From contig NZ_MRDM01000010.1 in NCBI RefSeq assembly GCF_002008165.1, forward strand, positions 554,541 through 618,540: DNA of 64,000 nt, read 5' to 3'. A program made the position numbers and the translations under genes. Source of the stretch: Rhizobium laguerreae. Lineage in GTDB: Bacteria; Pseudomonadota; Alphaproteobacteria; Rhizobiales; Rhizobiaceae. Shown here one piece after another: positions 17,656 to 26,136 of this stretch; within the stretch, counting starts at the first letter, position 1; the number at the start of each line of letters is the position of its first letter. The notes beneath the pieces were generated by a model. It made no database searches. It was not told the DNA's origin and worked only from the letters and a program-made list of their open reading frames with translations.

Positions 17656-18852
17656 ATGGCTGAAGCCGCGCTTTATGACACCTATTCTCGTGCCCCACTG
17701 CGGTTCGAGCGAGGCGAGGGCGTATGGCTGATCACCGAAAGTGGCGAGCGATATCTCGATTTCGGCGCCGGCGTCGCCGTCACCTCCGTCGGCCACAGCA
17801 ATCCGCATGTGGTCGGCGCATTGAAGGAGCAGGCCGACAAGGTCTGGCACCTGTCGAACATCTATGAGATCCCCGGCCAGGAGCGTCTGGCAAAGCGCCT
17901 GACGGACGCCACCTTCGCCGACAAGGTGTTCTTCACCAATTCAGGCGCCGAGGCGCTCGAATGCGCAATCAAGACGGCGCGCCGCTATCAGTTTTCCAAG
18001 GGCCATCCCGAGCGTTTCCATATCATCACCTTCGAAGGCGCGTTCCACGGACGGACGCTGGCGACGATCGCCGCCGGCGGCCAGGAAAAATATCTCGAAG
18101 GCTTCGGTCCCAAGGCGCCGGGTTTCGATCAGGTGGCATTCGGCGACATCGAAGCGGTCCGCGCCGCGATCACCGAGGCGACGGCTGCCATCCTCATCGA
18201 GCCCGTGCAGGGCGAGGGCGGCGTCCGCCCTGCCACTAGCGAGTTCATGAAGGCGCTTCGCCAGCTCTGCGACGACAACGGCCTGCTGCTGATCCTCGAC
18301 GAGGTCCAGACCGGTGTCGGCCGCACCGGCAAGCTCTTCGCCCATGAATGGTCCGGCGTCACCCCCGACATCATGGCTGTCGCGAAGGGCATCGGCGGCG
18401 GTTTCCCGCTCGGCGCCTGCCTTGCCACATCAGAGGCCGCCTCCGGCATGAAGGCCGGCACGCATGGCTCGACCTATGGCGGCAATCCGCTTGCCATGGC
18501 CGTCGGCAGCGCCGTGCTCGACATCATCCTTGCCGATGGCTTCCTCCAGCAGGTGCGCGACGTAGCACTCGTCTTCCGCCAGGGTCTCGCCTCGCTGAAG
18601 GATCGTTATCCCGATGTGATCGAAGACGTGCGCGGCGAGGGGCTTTTGCTCGGCATCAAGGCTGCCGTTCCCTCAGCCGAACTGCTGCAGGCGATCCGCG
18701 CCGCCCATCTGCTCGGCGTGCCCGCCGGCGACAACGTCATCCGCCTTCTTCCGCCGCTCGTGGTCACCGCCGAGGAAGCCCGCGAGGGCCTTGCCCGCGT
18801 CGAGCGCGCCGCCGAAAGCATCCGCGCTTCCAAGGTCAAGAAGACGGCTTGA
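17656..18852 (+). CDS. argD: acetylornithine aminotransferase
   Basis: PLP-dependent transfer of an amino group from glutamate to N-acetylglutamate semialdehyde in arginine synthesis; the family often also serves N-succinyl-diaminopimelate in lysine synthesis. Class III aminotransferase features: [17 protein letters not shown], the PLP-contacting [19 protein letters not shown], and the Schiff-base lysine in [15 protein letters not shown]. The ATG at 17656 has GGAG eight bases upstream and gives the usual 398 residues. argF follows after 42 bases, so the two form an arginine operon, probably including hslO. Confidence 0.93.
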   Translation: MAEAALYDTYSRAPLRFERGEGVWLITESGERYLDFGAGVAVTSVGHSNPHVVGALKEQADKVWHLSNIYEIPGQERLAKRLTDATFADKVFFTNSGAEALECAIKTARRYQFSKGHPERFHIITFEGAFHGRTLATIAAGGQEKYLEGFGPKAPGFDQVAFGDIEAVRAAITEATAAILIEPVQGEGGVRPATSEFMKALRQLCDDNGLLLILDEVQTGVGRTGKLFAHEWSGVTPDIMAVAKGIGGGFPLGACLATSEAASGMKAGTHGSTYGGNPLAMAVGSAVLDIILADGFLQQVRDVALVFRQGLASLKDRYPDVIEDVRGEGLLLGIKAAVPSAELLQAIRAAHLLGVPAGDNVIRLLPPLVVTAEEAREGLARVERAAESIRASKVKKTA

Positions 18853-18894
18853 AGAAATTGCCGCCTTCGGGCGCAGCACAGGTAAGAAGACGAT

Positions 18895-19809
18895 ATGAGC
18901 CCTAAACACTTTCTCGATCTTTCGGCGGTCACATCCGCCGATCTCAGAACGATCATGAACGATGCGCTCACCCGCAAGCAGGCCTTCAAGGCAGGCACGG
19001 GCGACAAGCCGCTCGCCGGCAAGATGCTGGCGATGATCTTCGAGAAGCCGTCGACGCGCACCCGCGTCTCCTTCGATGTCGGTATGCGCCAGCTCGGCGG
19101 CGAAACGCTGTTCCTCTCAGGCACCGAGATGCAGCTCGGCCGCGCCGAGACGATCGGCGACACCGCCAAGGTGCTGTCGCGCTATGTCGATGCGATCATG
19201 ATCCGCACCACCGAGCATTCCAGGCTGCTGGAGCTTGCCCAGCATGCGACCGTGCCCGTGATCAATGCGCTGACGGATGACACCCATCCCTGCCAGATCA
19301 TGGCCGATATCATGACCTTCGAAGAGCATCGCGGCCCGATCAAGGGCAAGACCATCGCCTGGACCGGCGACGGCAACAATGTGCTGCATTCGCTGGTCGA
19401 GGGTGCCGCGCGTTTCGGCTATCGCATGAACATGGCCGTGCCCCTTGGCTCGGAGCCCAAGGATCACTATCTGAACTGGGCCCGCAATGAGGGCGCCGAA
19501 ATCATGCTTTGCCATGATGCCGACCGTGCGGTCGCCGGCGTCGATTGCGTGGTGACCGATACCTGGGTCTCCATGAATCAGGAACATCGGGCCCGGGGTC
19601 ACAATGTCTTCCAGCCTTATCAGGTCAACGCGGCCTTGATGGCGAAAGCCGGCAATGATGCATTGTTCATGCATTGCCTGCCCGCCCATCGCGGTGAGGA
19701 AGTGACTGATGATGTGATCGACGGTCCGCAATCCGTAGTCTTCGATGAGGCGGAAAACCGTCTTCATGCGCAGAAGTCGATTCTTGCTTGGTGCCTGGGC
19801 GCGATCTGA
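18895..19809 (+). CDS. argF: ornithine carbamoyltransferase
   Basis: Forms citrulline from ornithine and carbamoyl phosphate in the cytoplasm. The carbamoyl-phosphate loop [11 protein letters not shown] (about residues 43-53), HPCQIMAD, and the ornithine-site [12 protein letters not shown] are all intact. At 304 residues the length is normal for the anabolic enzyme. It sits directly downstream of argD, giving two consecutive arginine-pathway genes, and hslO follows 88 bases later in the same direction. Confidence 0.95.
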   Translation: MSPKHFLDLSAVTSADLRTIMNDALTRKQAFKAGTGDKPLAGKMLAMIFEKPSTRTRVSFDVGMRQLGGETLFLSGTEMQLGRAETIGDTAKVLSRYVDAIMIRTTEHSRLLELAQHATVPVINALTDDTHPCQIMADIMTFEEHRGPIKGKTIAWTGDGNNVLHSLVEGAARFGYRMNMAVPLGSEPKDHYLNWARNEGAEIMLCHDADRAVAGVDCVVTDTWVSMNQEHRARGHNVFQPYQVNAALMAKAGNDALFMHCLPAHRGEEVTDDVIDGPQSVVFDEAENRLHAQKSILAWCLGAI

Positions 19810-19897
19810 ACCATAATCGGACGTCGAGAGTGAAAGATCTCGCGACCGCGCGAGCGAAGGGCACGCTGGCCCATCGCTCTGAAAGGAGTGAAAAGCC

Positions 19898-20890
19898 ATG
19901 GCAGAAGCTGCAGCCGCCCTCGGCCAGTTTGATTTCGCCGGCGATGACCATGTCGTCCCCTTCCAGGTGGAGGGGCTGGATGTGCGCGGACGCGCCGTCC
20001 AGCTCGGCCCGATGCTCGATGCGATCCTAGAGCGCCATCATTATCCCGCACCCGTTGCCCGGCTGCTTGCCGAAGTCGTCGTGCTGACGGTGCTGCTCGG
20101 CACCTCGCTGAAGTTCGACGGCAAGTTCACGGTGCAGACCAAGGGCGACGGCCCGGTCGATCTTCTCGTCGCCGATTTCTCGACGCCGGAAAATGTCCGC
20201 GCCTATGCCCGTTTCGATCAGGCGCTGCTCAACAAGGCAGTTGAGGCGGGTGAAACCGAGCCGGAGCAATTGCTCGGCAAGGGCATTCTCGCCTTCACCA
20301 TCGATCAGGGCAAGTTCAGCCAGCCCTACCAGGGCATCGTTCCGCTCGACGGCACCACGCTGGAAGAAATTGCCGGCGTCTATTTCCGCCAGTCGGAACA
20401 GATCCCGACGCGCGTCCGCCTCGCCGCGGCCGAGCTCTTCGATCGTGACGATGCCGGCAAGCCACGCCATCGCTGGCGGGCCGGCGGCCTCGTCGCCCAG
20501 TTCCTGCCGGAAGCGCCGGAGCGCATGCGCCAGCCGGATCTCCACGGCGGCGACGGCGACACCGGCAGCCGCCCGCATGGCGAGGACGATGCCTGGCTCG
20601 AAGCGCGTTCGCTGGTCGAAACCATCGACGCCGACGAGCTCACCGATCCGCTTGTCGGCACAGAGCGGCTGCTGTTCCGCCTGTTCCACGAGCGCGGCGT
20701 GCGCGTCTACGAACCGCGCGCGGTTTTCGACCGCTGCAGCTGCTCGCGCGACAAGATCAAGGGCGTGCTGAAGGGCTTTTCGGCCGAGGAGATCGAGGCC
20801 AGCCAGGAAGATGGCGAAATCGCCGTGACCTGCGAATTCTGCTCGACCACCTACCGCTTCGAGCCGGCCGAGCTTCAGCCGGCCGAATAG
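19898..20890 (+). CDS. hslO: Hsp33 redox-regulated chaperone
   Basis: Cytoplasmic holdase activated by oxidation. The C-terminal zinc-binding cysteines are present as RCSCSRDK and TCEFCSTTYRF, the CxC...CxxC pattern whose oxidation switches the chaperone on. The N-terminal region (FQVEGLDVRGRAVQLGP, ILERHHYP) matches the family, and the 330-residue length is normal for rhizobia. The argF-hslO gap contains a weak short hairpin (CTCGCG/CGCGAG near 19840), so co-transcription with argDF is likely but not certain. Confidence 0.93.
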   Translation: MAEAAAALGQFDFAGDDHVVPFQVEGLDVRGRAVQLGPMLDAILERHHYPAPVARLLAEVVVLTVLLGTSLKFDGKFTVQTKGDGPVDLLVADFSTPENVRAYARFDQALLNKAVEAGETEPEQLLGKGILAFTIDQGKFSQPYQGIVPLDGTTLEEIAGVYFRQSEQIPTRVRLAAAELFDRDDAGKPRHRWRAGGLVAQFLPEAPERMRQPDLHGGDGDTGSRPHGEDDAWLEARSLVETIDADELTDPLVGTERLLFRLFHERGVRVYEPRAVFDRCSCSRDKIKGVLKGFSAEEIEASQEDGEIAVTCEFCSTTYRFEPAELQPAE

Positions 20891-20919
20891 GCGCGGTTTG
20901 CAATGATGGCTGCCCCAAG

Positions 20920-21157
20920 TCCCTTCTCCCCAGCGGGGAGAAGGTGCCGGCAGGCGGATGAGGGGGCCTCCCGGCACATCCTTCACATAAAACCCATTCC
21001 GGCACTCCGACGGCAATGCCGTGTGCCCCGCCGCCCTGAACATGGTCGAGACGATGTCATCGCGGCCGAAACCTGCATGGATGTTGTTGGAAAGACCGGC
21101 TTCGCCGGCCCCCTCATCCGCCCTACGGGCACCTTCCCCCGCTGGGGAGAAGAGGGA
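20920..21157. repeat. pair of facing RIME-like repeats
   Basis: Arms at 20920-20968 and 21107-21157 are inverted near-copies of each other (TCCCTTCTCCCCAGCGGGGA ... GGATGAGGGGGCC), about 50 bases each, separated by about 140 bases. Together they could form a long hairpin or mark a mobilised mosaic repeat. They fill most of the gap between the convergent hslO and apaG genes; the inner part shows no gene. Confidence 0.65.
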
Positions 21158-21248
21158 GTCGAGATGTTGCGGCATGCCCCTTCGCCCCGGGCGTCGAGGA
21201 TCTCAGGAACGTGGCGCTGACGGAAAATGACGTCTCAATTGATGCGCC

Positions 21249-21641
21249 TCAGTTAAGCACGCGCAGCAGCCCAGGCGAATCCAGCGAGAAGGCCGGGATG
21301 TCGACATCGAACATCTCGCCGTCGTCCGTTTCCATCTGGTAGTGGCCGAACATCAGCCCTGAGGGCGTGTCGAGCGGGCAGCCAGAGGAATATTCGTAGG
21401 TGTCGCCGGGCCTGAGCCGCGGCTGCTCGCCGACGACGCCGGGACCAGTCACCTCGTCCACCTGGCCGTTCTGGTCGGTGATGTTCCAGTAACGATTGAC
21501 CAGCCGAACGGCTATGCCGGAATTGTTGCTGATGACAATCCGGTAACCCCAGACATAGCGATCGTCTTCCGGATCGGATTGCTCCTCCAGATAGAACGGC
21601 TCGACGACTACTTCGATCTCTCTTGTGAGGGCGCGATACAT
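21249..21641 (-). CDS. apaG: ApaG domain protein
   Basis: Small beta-sandwich protein of 130 residues, the exact size usual in Rhizobiales. The run [14 protein letters not shown], then [13 protein letters not shown] and [19 protein letters not shown] mark ApaG. In enterobacteria mutants affect Co/Mg efflux, but the biochemical role is unclear. The ATG at 21641 has AAGG(TG) upstream and is preferred to a TTG six codons earlier. It is a single gene, divergent from no close partner and followed by the repeat pair. Confidence 0.9.
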   Translation of the reverse strand: MYRALTREIEVVVEPFYLEEQSDPEDDRYVWGYRIVISNNSGIAVRLVNRYWNITDQNGQVDEVTGPGVVGEQPRLRPGDTYEYSSGCPLDTPSGLMFGHYQMETDDGEMFDVDIPAFSLDSPGLLRVLN

Positions 21642-21814
21642 GCCTTGCACCTTAGTCAAGATATGTTACCCGTATCTTATAAGAGGCCCTGTCCGTCAAG
21701 AAACGGAACAATTATCATCGCTGAAATGGCTGTGATCCGAGGGTTTTCGATCGTTAAGCCTAATTGTCAGTGTTAATTCCGTTTCGGAACGCCGCGGCGA
21801 GCGAACTTGTTCCC

Positions 21815-21887
21815 CCGGCCTCACCCAGTGAGGTCCGGCACGGCCTCACCTTGGTGAGATCCGGCCGAACCCGGGTGGGGTCCGGCC
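21815..21887. repeat. three tandem hairpin units downstream of metZ
   Basis: Three related units end in TCCGG at 21834, 21860 and 21881. The first two contain CTCACC..GTGAG self-complementary pairs (CCTCACCCAGTGAGG and CCTCACCTTGGTGAG). The third is ACCCGGGTGGGG. They follow the metZ stop on the minus strand and could act as its transcript end. Confidence 0.55.
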
Positions 21888-21902
21888 GCCTTTATTCCTA
21901 AA

Positions 21903-23087
21903 TCAGGCCGATACCTTGGCAAGCGCCTTCGCGAAATCCTCGATCAGGTCGTCGGTATCCTCGATGCCGGCCGAAAGGCGGACCGTACCAGGCGAGATGC
22001 CGAGTTCGGTGCGTGCCTCTTCCGTCAGGTTCTTGTGCGTCGTCGTTGCCGGATGGGTGATCAGGCTCTTGCTGTCGCCGAGATTGTTGGAGATCTTGAT
22101 GATCTCAAGCGCGTTCTGCAGCGCAAAGGCCGCATCCTTGCCGCCCTTCAGCTCGAAGCAGACCAGGGTCGAGCCGCCGGTCATCTGCTTGGCGATGATA
22201 TCGGCCTGCGGATGGTCCTTGCGACCGGGATAGATCACCTTGGCGACCTTGCCTTGCTCGGCCAGGAAATCTGCGATCTTTGCGGCATTCTCGGTCTGCT
22301 GGCGCACGCGCAGCGGCAGCGTCTCAATGCCCTTCAGCAAAGCCCAGGCGTTGAACGGCGACATGGCCGGGCCGGTATGACGGAAATAATCGTGCAGGTT
22401 CTCGTCGATCCATTCCTTGTCGGAAAGCACGACGCCGCCGAGGCAGCGGCCCTGGCCGTCAATATGCTTGGTGGCGGAATAGACGACGATATGGGCGCCG
22501 AGCTCCAGCGGCTTCTGGAAGAGTGGCGTGGCGAAGACATTGTCGACGACGACCTTGGCGCCGATCTGGTTGGCCAGTTTGGCGACGCCTGCAATATCGA
22601 TCACTTCGAGCGTCGGGTTGGTCGGGCTTTCCAGGAAGAACACCTTGGTCTTCGGCGTGATCGCCTTTTCCCAGTTGGCCAGATCCCGGCCGTCGATCAG
22701 CGTGCAGTCGATGCCGTATTTCGGCGCCAGCGTCTCGACGACCCAGCGGCAGGAGCCGAACAGGGCGCGCGCGGCGACGATATGATCGCCTGATTTCAGC
22801 TGGCAGAGGATCGCCGCGGTGACGGCGGCCATGCCGGAAGCGGTGGCGCGGGCGTCTTCAGCGCCTTCGAGCATGCACATGCGCTTTTCGAACATGTCGT
22901 TGGTGGGGCTGCCGTAGCGGGCATAGATGAAGCCCTCCGTCTCGCCCTTGAAGCGGGCTTCGGCCGCCTCCGACGTCTCGTAGACGAAGCCTTGGGTGAG
23001 ATAGATTGCCTCGGACGTCTCGCCATATTGCGAACGCAGCGTGCCACCGTGGACGAGTTGGGTTGCCGGGCGCCAGGTCTTGCTCAT
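21903..23087 (-). CDS. metZ: O-succinylhomoserine sulfhydrylase
   Basis: PLP enzyme that converts O-succinylhomoserine and sulfide to homocysteine in methionine synthesis. Cys/Met-metabolism family signs: YARYGSPTNDMFE near the N-terminus, the PLP lysine in VYSATKHIDGQGRCLGGVV, and the C-terminal SKSLITHPATTTH. The ATG at 23087 has GAAGGTGAT upstream and gives 394 residues. An open frame continues upstream through the riboswitch but is not coding. Expression is set by the SAM-II aptamer and terminator directly upstream, so high SAM should shut the gene off. Confidence 0.93.
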   Translation of the reverse strand: MSKTWRPATQLVHGGTLRSQYGETSEAIYLTQGFVYETSEAAEARFKGETEGFIYARYGSPTNDMFEKRMCMLEGAEDARATASGMAAVTAAILCQLKSGDHIVAARALFGSCRWVVETLAPKYGIDCTLIDGRDLANWEKAITPKTKVFFLESPTNPTLEVIDIAGVAKLANQIGAKVVVDNVFATPLFQKPLELGAHIVVYSATKHIDGQGRCLGGVVLSDKEWIDENLHDYFRHTGPAMSPFNAWALLKGIETLPLRVRQQTENAAKIADFLAEQGKVAKVIYPGRKDHPQADIIAKQMTGGSTLVCFELKGGKDAAFALQNALEIIKISNNLGDSKSLITHPATTTHKNLTEEARTELGISPGTVRLSAGIEDTDDLIEDFAKALAKVSA

Positions 23088-23106
23088 GCCATCACCTTCA
23101 CATAAC

Positions 23107-23138
23107 AAAAAAAACCGGTCGCAAAAGCAGACCGGTTT
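23107..23138 (-). terminator. riboswitch-controlled intrinsic terminator of metZ
   Basis: On the minus strand ACCGGTC, a 9-11 nt loop, GACCGGT and a run of eight T bases lie between the SAM-II aptamer and the metZ start. The left arm can alternatively pair with GACCGG(GT) at the aptamer's 3' edge, giving a plausible antiterminator. Confidence 0.85.
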
Positions 23139-23147
23139 CAACCCGGT

Positions 23148-23203
23148 CTTTTTAGCCACTTGTTTAACGTGGCTGCAAGCCGACCGGCCAAATCACCACG
23201 GGA
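23148..23203 (-). ncRNA. SAM-II riboswitch aptamer
   Basis: The minus strand reads CCCGTGGTGATTTGGCCGG, CGGCTTGCAGCCACGTT, AAACAAGTGGCTAAAA in order, the conserved core of the SAM-II (metA) pseudoknot aptamer of alphaproteobacteria. It sits in the 5' leader of metZ, a standard SAM-II target, and is followed by an intrinsic terminator. Recognition is by the near-invariant core from memory and is strong. Confidence 0.95.
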
Positions 23204-23210
23204 TAATTCT

Positions 23211-23239
23211 GCAATACTGCTGTTAGCTGCTTGCGTCAA
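23211..23239 (-). promoter_or_regulatory. metZ promoter
   Basis: On the minus strand TTGACG and TATTGC with a 17-base spacer lie just ahead of the riboswitch, placing the transcript start a few bases before the aptamer. Confidence 0.6.
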
Positions 23240-23282
23240 TTCCCCGAGTTTGGTTTTGTCGGCGGCAAATGATGGATGAGGC

Positions 23283-24377
23283 ATGATGGCTCGCGAAACG
23301 GGAATTCTGGCGGATCGCGCGATCTCCGCGCTGTTCGAGACGGGGCGTCTGATCTCCGAGCGGGAGCTGGACCGCGACCAGATCCAGCCGGCAAGCCTGG
23401 ACCTGCGATTGGGTGGCAAGGCTTTTCGCGTGCGTGCCAGCTTCATGCCCGGCCCCTCGCATCTGGTGTCCGACAAGCTCGACCGGCTGAGCCTGCATGT
23501 GATCGACCTTACCGAGGGGGCGGTGCTCGAAACCGGCTGCGTCTATATCGTGCCGCTGATGGAGAGCCTGGCGCTGCCGGCCGACATGTCAGCCTCGGCC
23601 AATCCGAAGAGCTCGACCGGGCGCCTCGATATCTTCACCCGCGTTATCACCGATTACGCCCAGGAATTCGACAAGATCCCATCAGGCTATTCCGGCCCGC
23701 TCTATCTCGAAATCAGTCCGCGCACCTTCCCGATCGTCGTGCGCCGCGGCTCGCGCCTGTCGCAGATCCGTTTCCGCGTCGGCCATTCCCTGCTCGGCGA
23801 GCCGGAACTGTTGAAGCTACATGAAAGCGAAACGCTGGTTGCCAGCAAGCTGCCCAACATTTCTGGCGGCGGCATCGCGCTGTCGATCGACCTCGCCGGA
23901 GACAAGGACGGCCTGATCGGCTATCGCGGCAAACATCACACCGCCGTCGTCGACGTCGACAAGAAGGCCGAGCACGACCTCTTCGATTTCTGGGAACCGC
24001 TCCACAGCCGCGGCCGCAACGAGCTGATCCTCGATCCCGATGAATTCTATATCCTCGTCTCGCGCGAGGCGGTGCACGTGCCGCCGGATTACGCAGCCGA
24101 GATGACCCCGTTCGATCCGCTGGTCGGCGAATTCCGCGTCCATTATGCCGGCTTCTTCGATCCGGGCTTCGGCCACGCGCCTGCCGGCGGGCGCGGCAGC
24201 CGCGCCGTGCTCGAAGTGCGCAGCCACGAGGTGCCCTTCATCCTCGAAGACGGCCAGATCGTCGGCCGCCTCGTCTACGAACATATGCGGGAAAAGCCCG
24301 CCAGCCTCTACGGCTCCGGTCTCGGCTCGAACTACCAGGCCCAGGGCCTCAAACTCTCGAAGCACTTCCGCATCTGA
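23283..24377 (+). CDS. dcd: dCTP deaminase (long, two-domain form)
   Basis: Deaminates dCTP to dUTP, feeding dTMP synthesis. The 364-residue protein is about twice the size of E. coli Dcd. QPASLDLRLG (about residues 35-44) and the phosphate-binding ANPKSSTGRLDIFTRVITD are Dcd motifs, and a second related region (GLIGYRGKHHT..., MTPFDPLVGEFRVHYAGFFDPGFG) suggests an internal duplication. Long Dcd forms are usual in Rhizobiales. It is transcribed away from metZ, with the two start regions only about 195 bases apart. Confidence 0.88.
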   Translation: MMARETGILADRAISALFETGRLISERELDRDQIQPASLDLRLGGKAFRVRASFMPGPSHLVSDKLDRLSLHVIDLTEGAVLETGCVYIVPLMESLALPADMSASANPKSSTGRLDIFTRVITDYAQEFDKIPSGYSGPLYLEISPRTFPIVVRRGSRLSQIRFRVGHSLLGEPELLKLHESETLVASKLPNISGGGIALSIDLAGDKDGLIGYRGKHHTAVVDVDKKAEHDLFDFWEPLHSRGRNELILDPDEFYILVSREAVHVPPDYAAEMTPFDPLVGEFRVHYAGFFDPGFGHAPAGGRGSRAVLEVRSHEVPFILEDGQIVGRLVYEHMREKPASLYGSGLGSNYQAQGLKLSKHFRI

Positions 24378-24397
24378 GCCTTCCCGACCGCCGCGAC

Positions 24398-24426
24398 TTG
24401 ACAGCGGCCCCCATCTGTTGGAAATC
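24398..24426 (+). promoter_or_regulatory. promoter of tRNA-Gly
   Basis: TTGACA at 24398-24403 with GAAATC after a 17-base spacer, ending about ten bases before the mature tRNA. The -35 is perfect, the -10 weak. Confidence 0.5.
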
Positions 24427-24436
24427 TCGCTTCATC

Positions 24437-24510
24437 GCGGGTGTAGCTCAATGGTAGAGCAGCAGCTTCCCAAGCTGAATACGAGGGTTCGATTCCCTTC
24501 ACCCGCTCCA
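24437..24510 (+). tRNA. tRNA-Gly (anticodon CCC)
   Basis: Acceptor GCGGGTG/CACCCGC, D arm GCTCAATGGTAGAGC, anticodon loop TTCCCAA giving anticodon CCC (reads GGG), T arm GAGGG-TTCGATT-CCCTT, discriminator T and encoded CCA; 74 nt. The last 18 bases are repeated exactly at 31805-31822, making this gene the likely attachment site of the adjacent island. Confidence 0.95.
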
Positions 24511-24568
24511 GCTGCCCCGGCCGGCCGTTCGCCGCCTTTTGAAGGCGCTTCGTGATCTTTTATGAAAA

Positions 24569-24630
24569 GGGTTGCGCGCAGGCATCGGCTCCTACAAGGA
24601 CACAGATGGCGCCTCGGCCGCGCGCAACCC
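24569..24630. repeat. long-spaced inverted repeat next to tRNA-Gly
   Basis: GGGTTGCGCGC (24569-24579) and GCGCGCAACCC (24620-24630) are perfect 11-base inverted copies 40 bases apart. They lie between the tRNA and the end of the DUF995 gene and may form the transcript end of the polysaccharide operon or an island-end structure. Confidence 0.45.
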
Positions 24631-24642
24631 CTAGCTTCGCCT

Positions 24643-25152
24643 TTATCTGGTCTTACTGACGCTCATCTCAATTCCCCCCAATTGAGACCTCACGTAGTCG
24701 CCGCGGCGAAGCTTTGCGAATTCGTCGGTGGCTTGTGCCGGTGCGCTCTTGAAAACGTACCATTGACCGTCCGGTTCGCGTTTCTGATAGATCAGGCCGC
24801 CCTTCTTGCGGTGGCTGAAGCAGGTGATTGCCGTCGCCGTTCCGGTCTTGGCGTGCCAGTCGGCGTTGAAGCAGAGTTTCCCCGACTCCGTGATGAACCA
24901 GCGGCCCTTGCCGAAGGAAGGCGAGCCATTTTCCCGCGACCAGGCGGTAAAGCGACGCGCCTTTGCGGAGAAGTAGCCGGCGCCGGCTTTCCACATCCAG
25001 GAATTCTGGTTGTAGAGCCGATAGATTTCCGCGCTGCTCATCGGCTTTGCGGTCTCGATCCCCGCAGGCTCGTTGGTTCCGGCAGCGGACGCGGCCGTGG
25101 CGATACCGCTGGTCAGGGCCACGGCCAGGAACATTTTTTGAAGCATGGACAT
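24643..25152 (-). CDS. DUF995 exported protein
   Basis: A 169-residue protein with a signal peptide (MSMLQKMFLAVALTSGIATAASA). The mature part fits DUF995, a family I associate with rhizobia: AEIYRLYNQNSWMWKAGAGYFS, GKGRWFITESGKLCFNADWH and ITCFSHRKKGGLIYQK, with two cysteines that could pair. AAGGAA lies upstream of the ATG. It is last in the polysaccharide operon, 18 bases after the GH26 gene. A periplasmic or secreted accessory role in the polysaccharide pathway is inferred from position; no activity is known to me. Confidence 0.75.
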   Translation of the reverse strand: MSMLQKMFLAVALTSGIATAASAAGTNEPAGIETAKPMSSAEIYRLYNQNSWMWKAGAGYFSAKARRFTAWSRENGSPSFGKGRWFITESGKLCFNADWHAKTGTATAITCFSHRKKGGLIYQKREPDGQWYVFKSAPAQATDEFAKLRRGDYVRSQLGGIEMSVSKTR

Positions 25153-25170
25153 GTTCAGGTTCCTTCTTGT

Positions 25171-26136
25171 TCAATTGATGCTTTCGCGGACGATCCGCCA
25201 GTCGGGGCGGCCATAGCCGTCCGGCCACGGATAGACTTCACGGTCGTTGAAGTAGATAACGGCGCTGAGCGCCGGGAACTGGGGATAGCGTTTCGTTACG
25301 CTCTCAGCCCAGTTTCGCACGAAGGAATCGCCACCTTCGTAGCCAAGTTCGGCAACCATGATGGGCTTGCCGTAACCGGCGACACGGGCGTATCCGGGCG
25401 CAAGGTGCTCGGCAAACGTCTGGTCACGGCCAGTCTTGTCCCTGTCGTATTGCTCCAGGCCAAAGACCGAGAGCCCGATGAGATCGACGACATCGTTGCC
25501 GGGATAAAAGGCTTGAAGCCCCTCATTGCCCTTCGGTGACCACATGTATTTGGCCGTCTTCAGGTGGACCTTGCAGACCTCCACCATCCGGCGATAGGCC
25601 TTGGCATAATCGTCGCCCTGCCAATGCGACCAGGAGAACTGGCTGTCGGTTTCGTCCATTTCCTGTCCCCAGCGAATGATGACCGGACTTTTCAGCTTGG
25701 CAGCAGTCGAGCAGACGGCGGCCATGTTCGCATCACGCGAACCGTCCAGGATGCTGTGCAGCAGTTCCTGCGAGGTTTGGCGCGAACCGGTCGACCAGGT
25801 CCAGGGCTCGACCGAGATCAGCAGGGTGCGGCCACGCGCTTGCGCATAATCGTCGGCGAGGGCGAGCGTGCGCAGATCGACATCTTCCCAGGGCAGGAAG
25901 AGATGTTCGATCTTCGAATCGGGCGAGGCGCCTAAATCTCCGTGCGGATCATAGGCGCCGAATGTGATCGACTCCTTCGTGACGACCGGCATTTTGGTCG
26001 GCGGCGCAATGGACGATGTCGTCATTGCTAGCGGCTGCCCTTCGGCAGAACTGCCCAGAGCGGTCGGCAGGACCGCGACTCCCGACAGCAACAGGCCGGT
26101 TAACGACAACAGGGCTATTTTGGATGGGCTATGCAT
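25171..26136 (-). CDS. GH26-like secreted glycoside hydrolase
   Basis: A 321-residue exported protein with a signal peptide (about residues 1-30). The body looks like glycoside hydrolase family 26 (mannanase/beta-glycanase clan): the likely acid/base E159 in IIRWGQEMDETD and the likely nucleophile E263 in PIMVAELGYEGGD, on a TIM-barrel scaffold. The ATG at 26136 has GGAGGAAAT upstream and lies inside the end of the glycosyltransferase gene (8-base overlap). A hydrolase next to a polymer synthase is common; it may trim, release or proofread the new polysaccharide. The actual bond cleaved is unknown. Confidence 0.78.
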   Translation of the reverse strand: MHSPSKIALLSLTGLLLSGVAVLPTALGSSAEGQPLAMTTSSIAPPTKMPVVTKESITFGAYDPHGDLGASPDSKIEHLFLPWEDVDLRTLALADDYAQARGRTLLISVEPWTWSTGSRQTSQELLHSILDGSRDANMAAVCSTAAKLKSPVIIRWGQEMDETDSQFSWSHWQGDDYAKAYRRMVEVCKVHLKTAKYMWSPKGNEGLQAFYPGNDVVDLIGLSVFGLEQYDRDKTGRDQTFAEHLAPGYARVAGYGKPIMVAELGYEGGDSFVRNWAESVTKRYPQFPALSAVIYFNDREVYPWPDGYGRPDWRIVRESIN

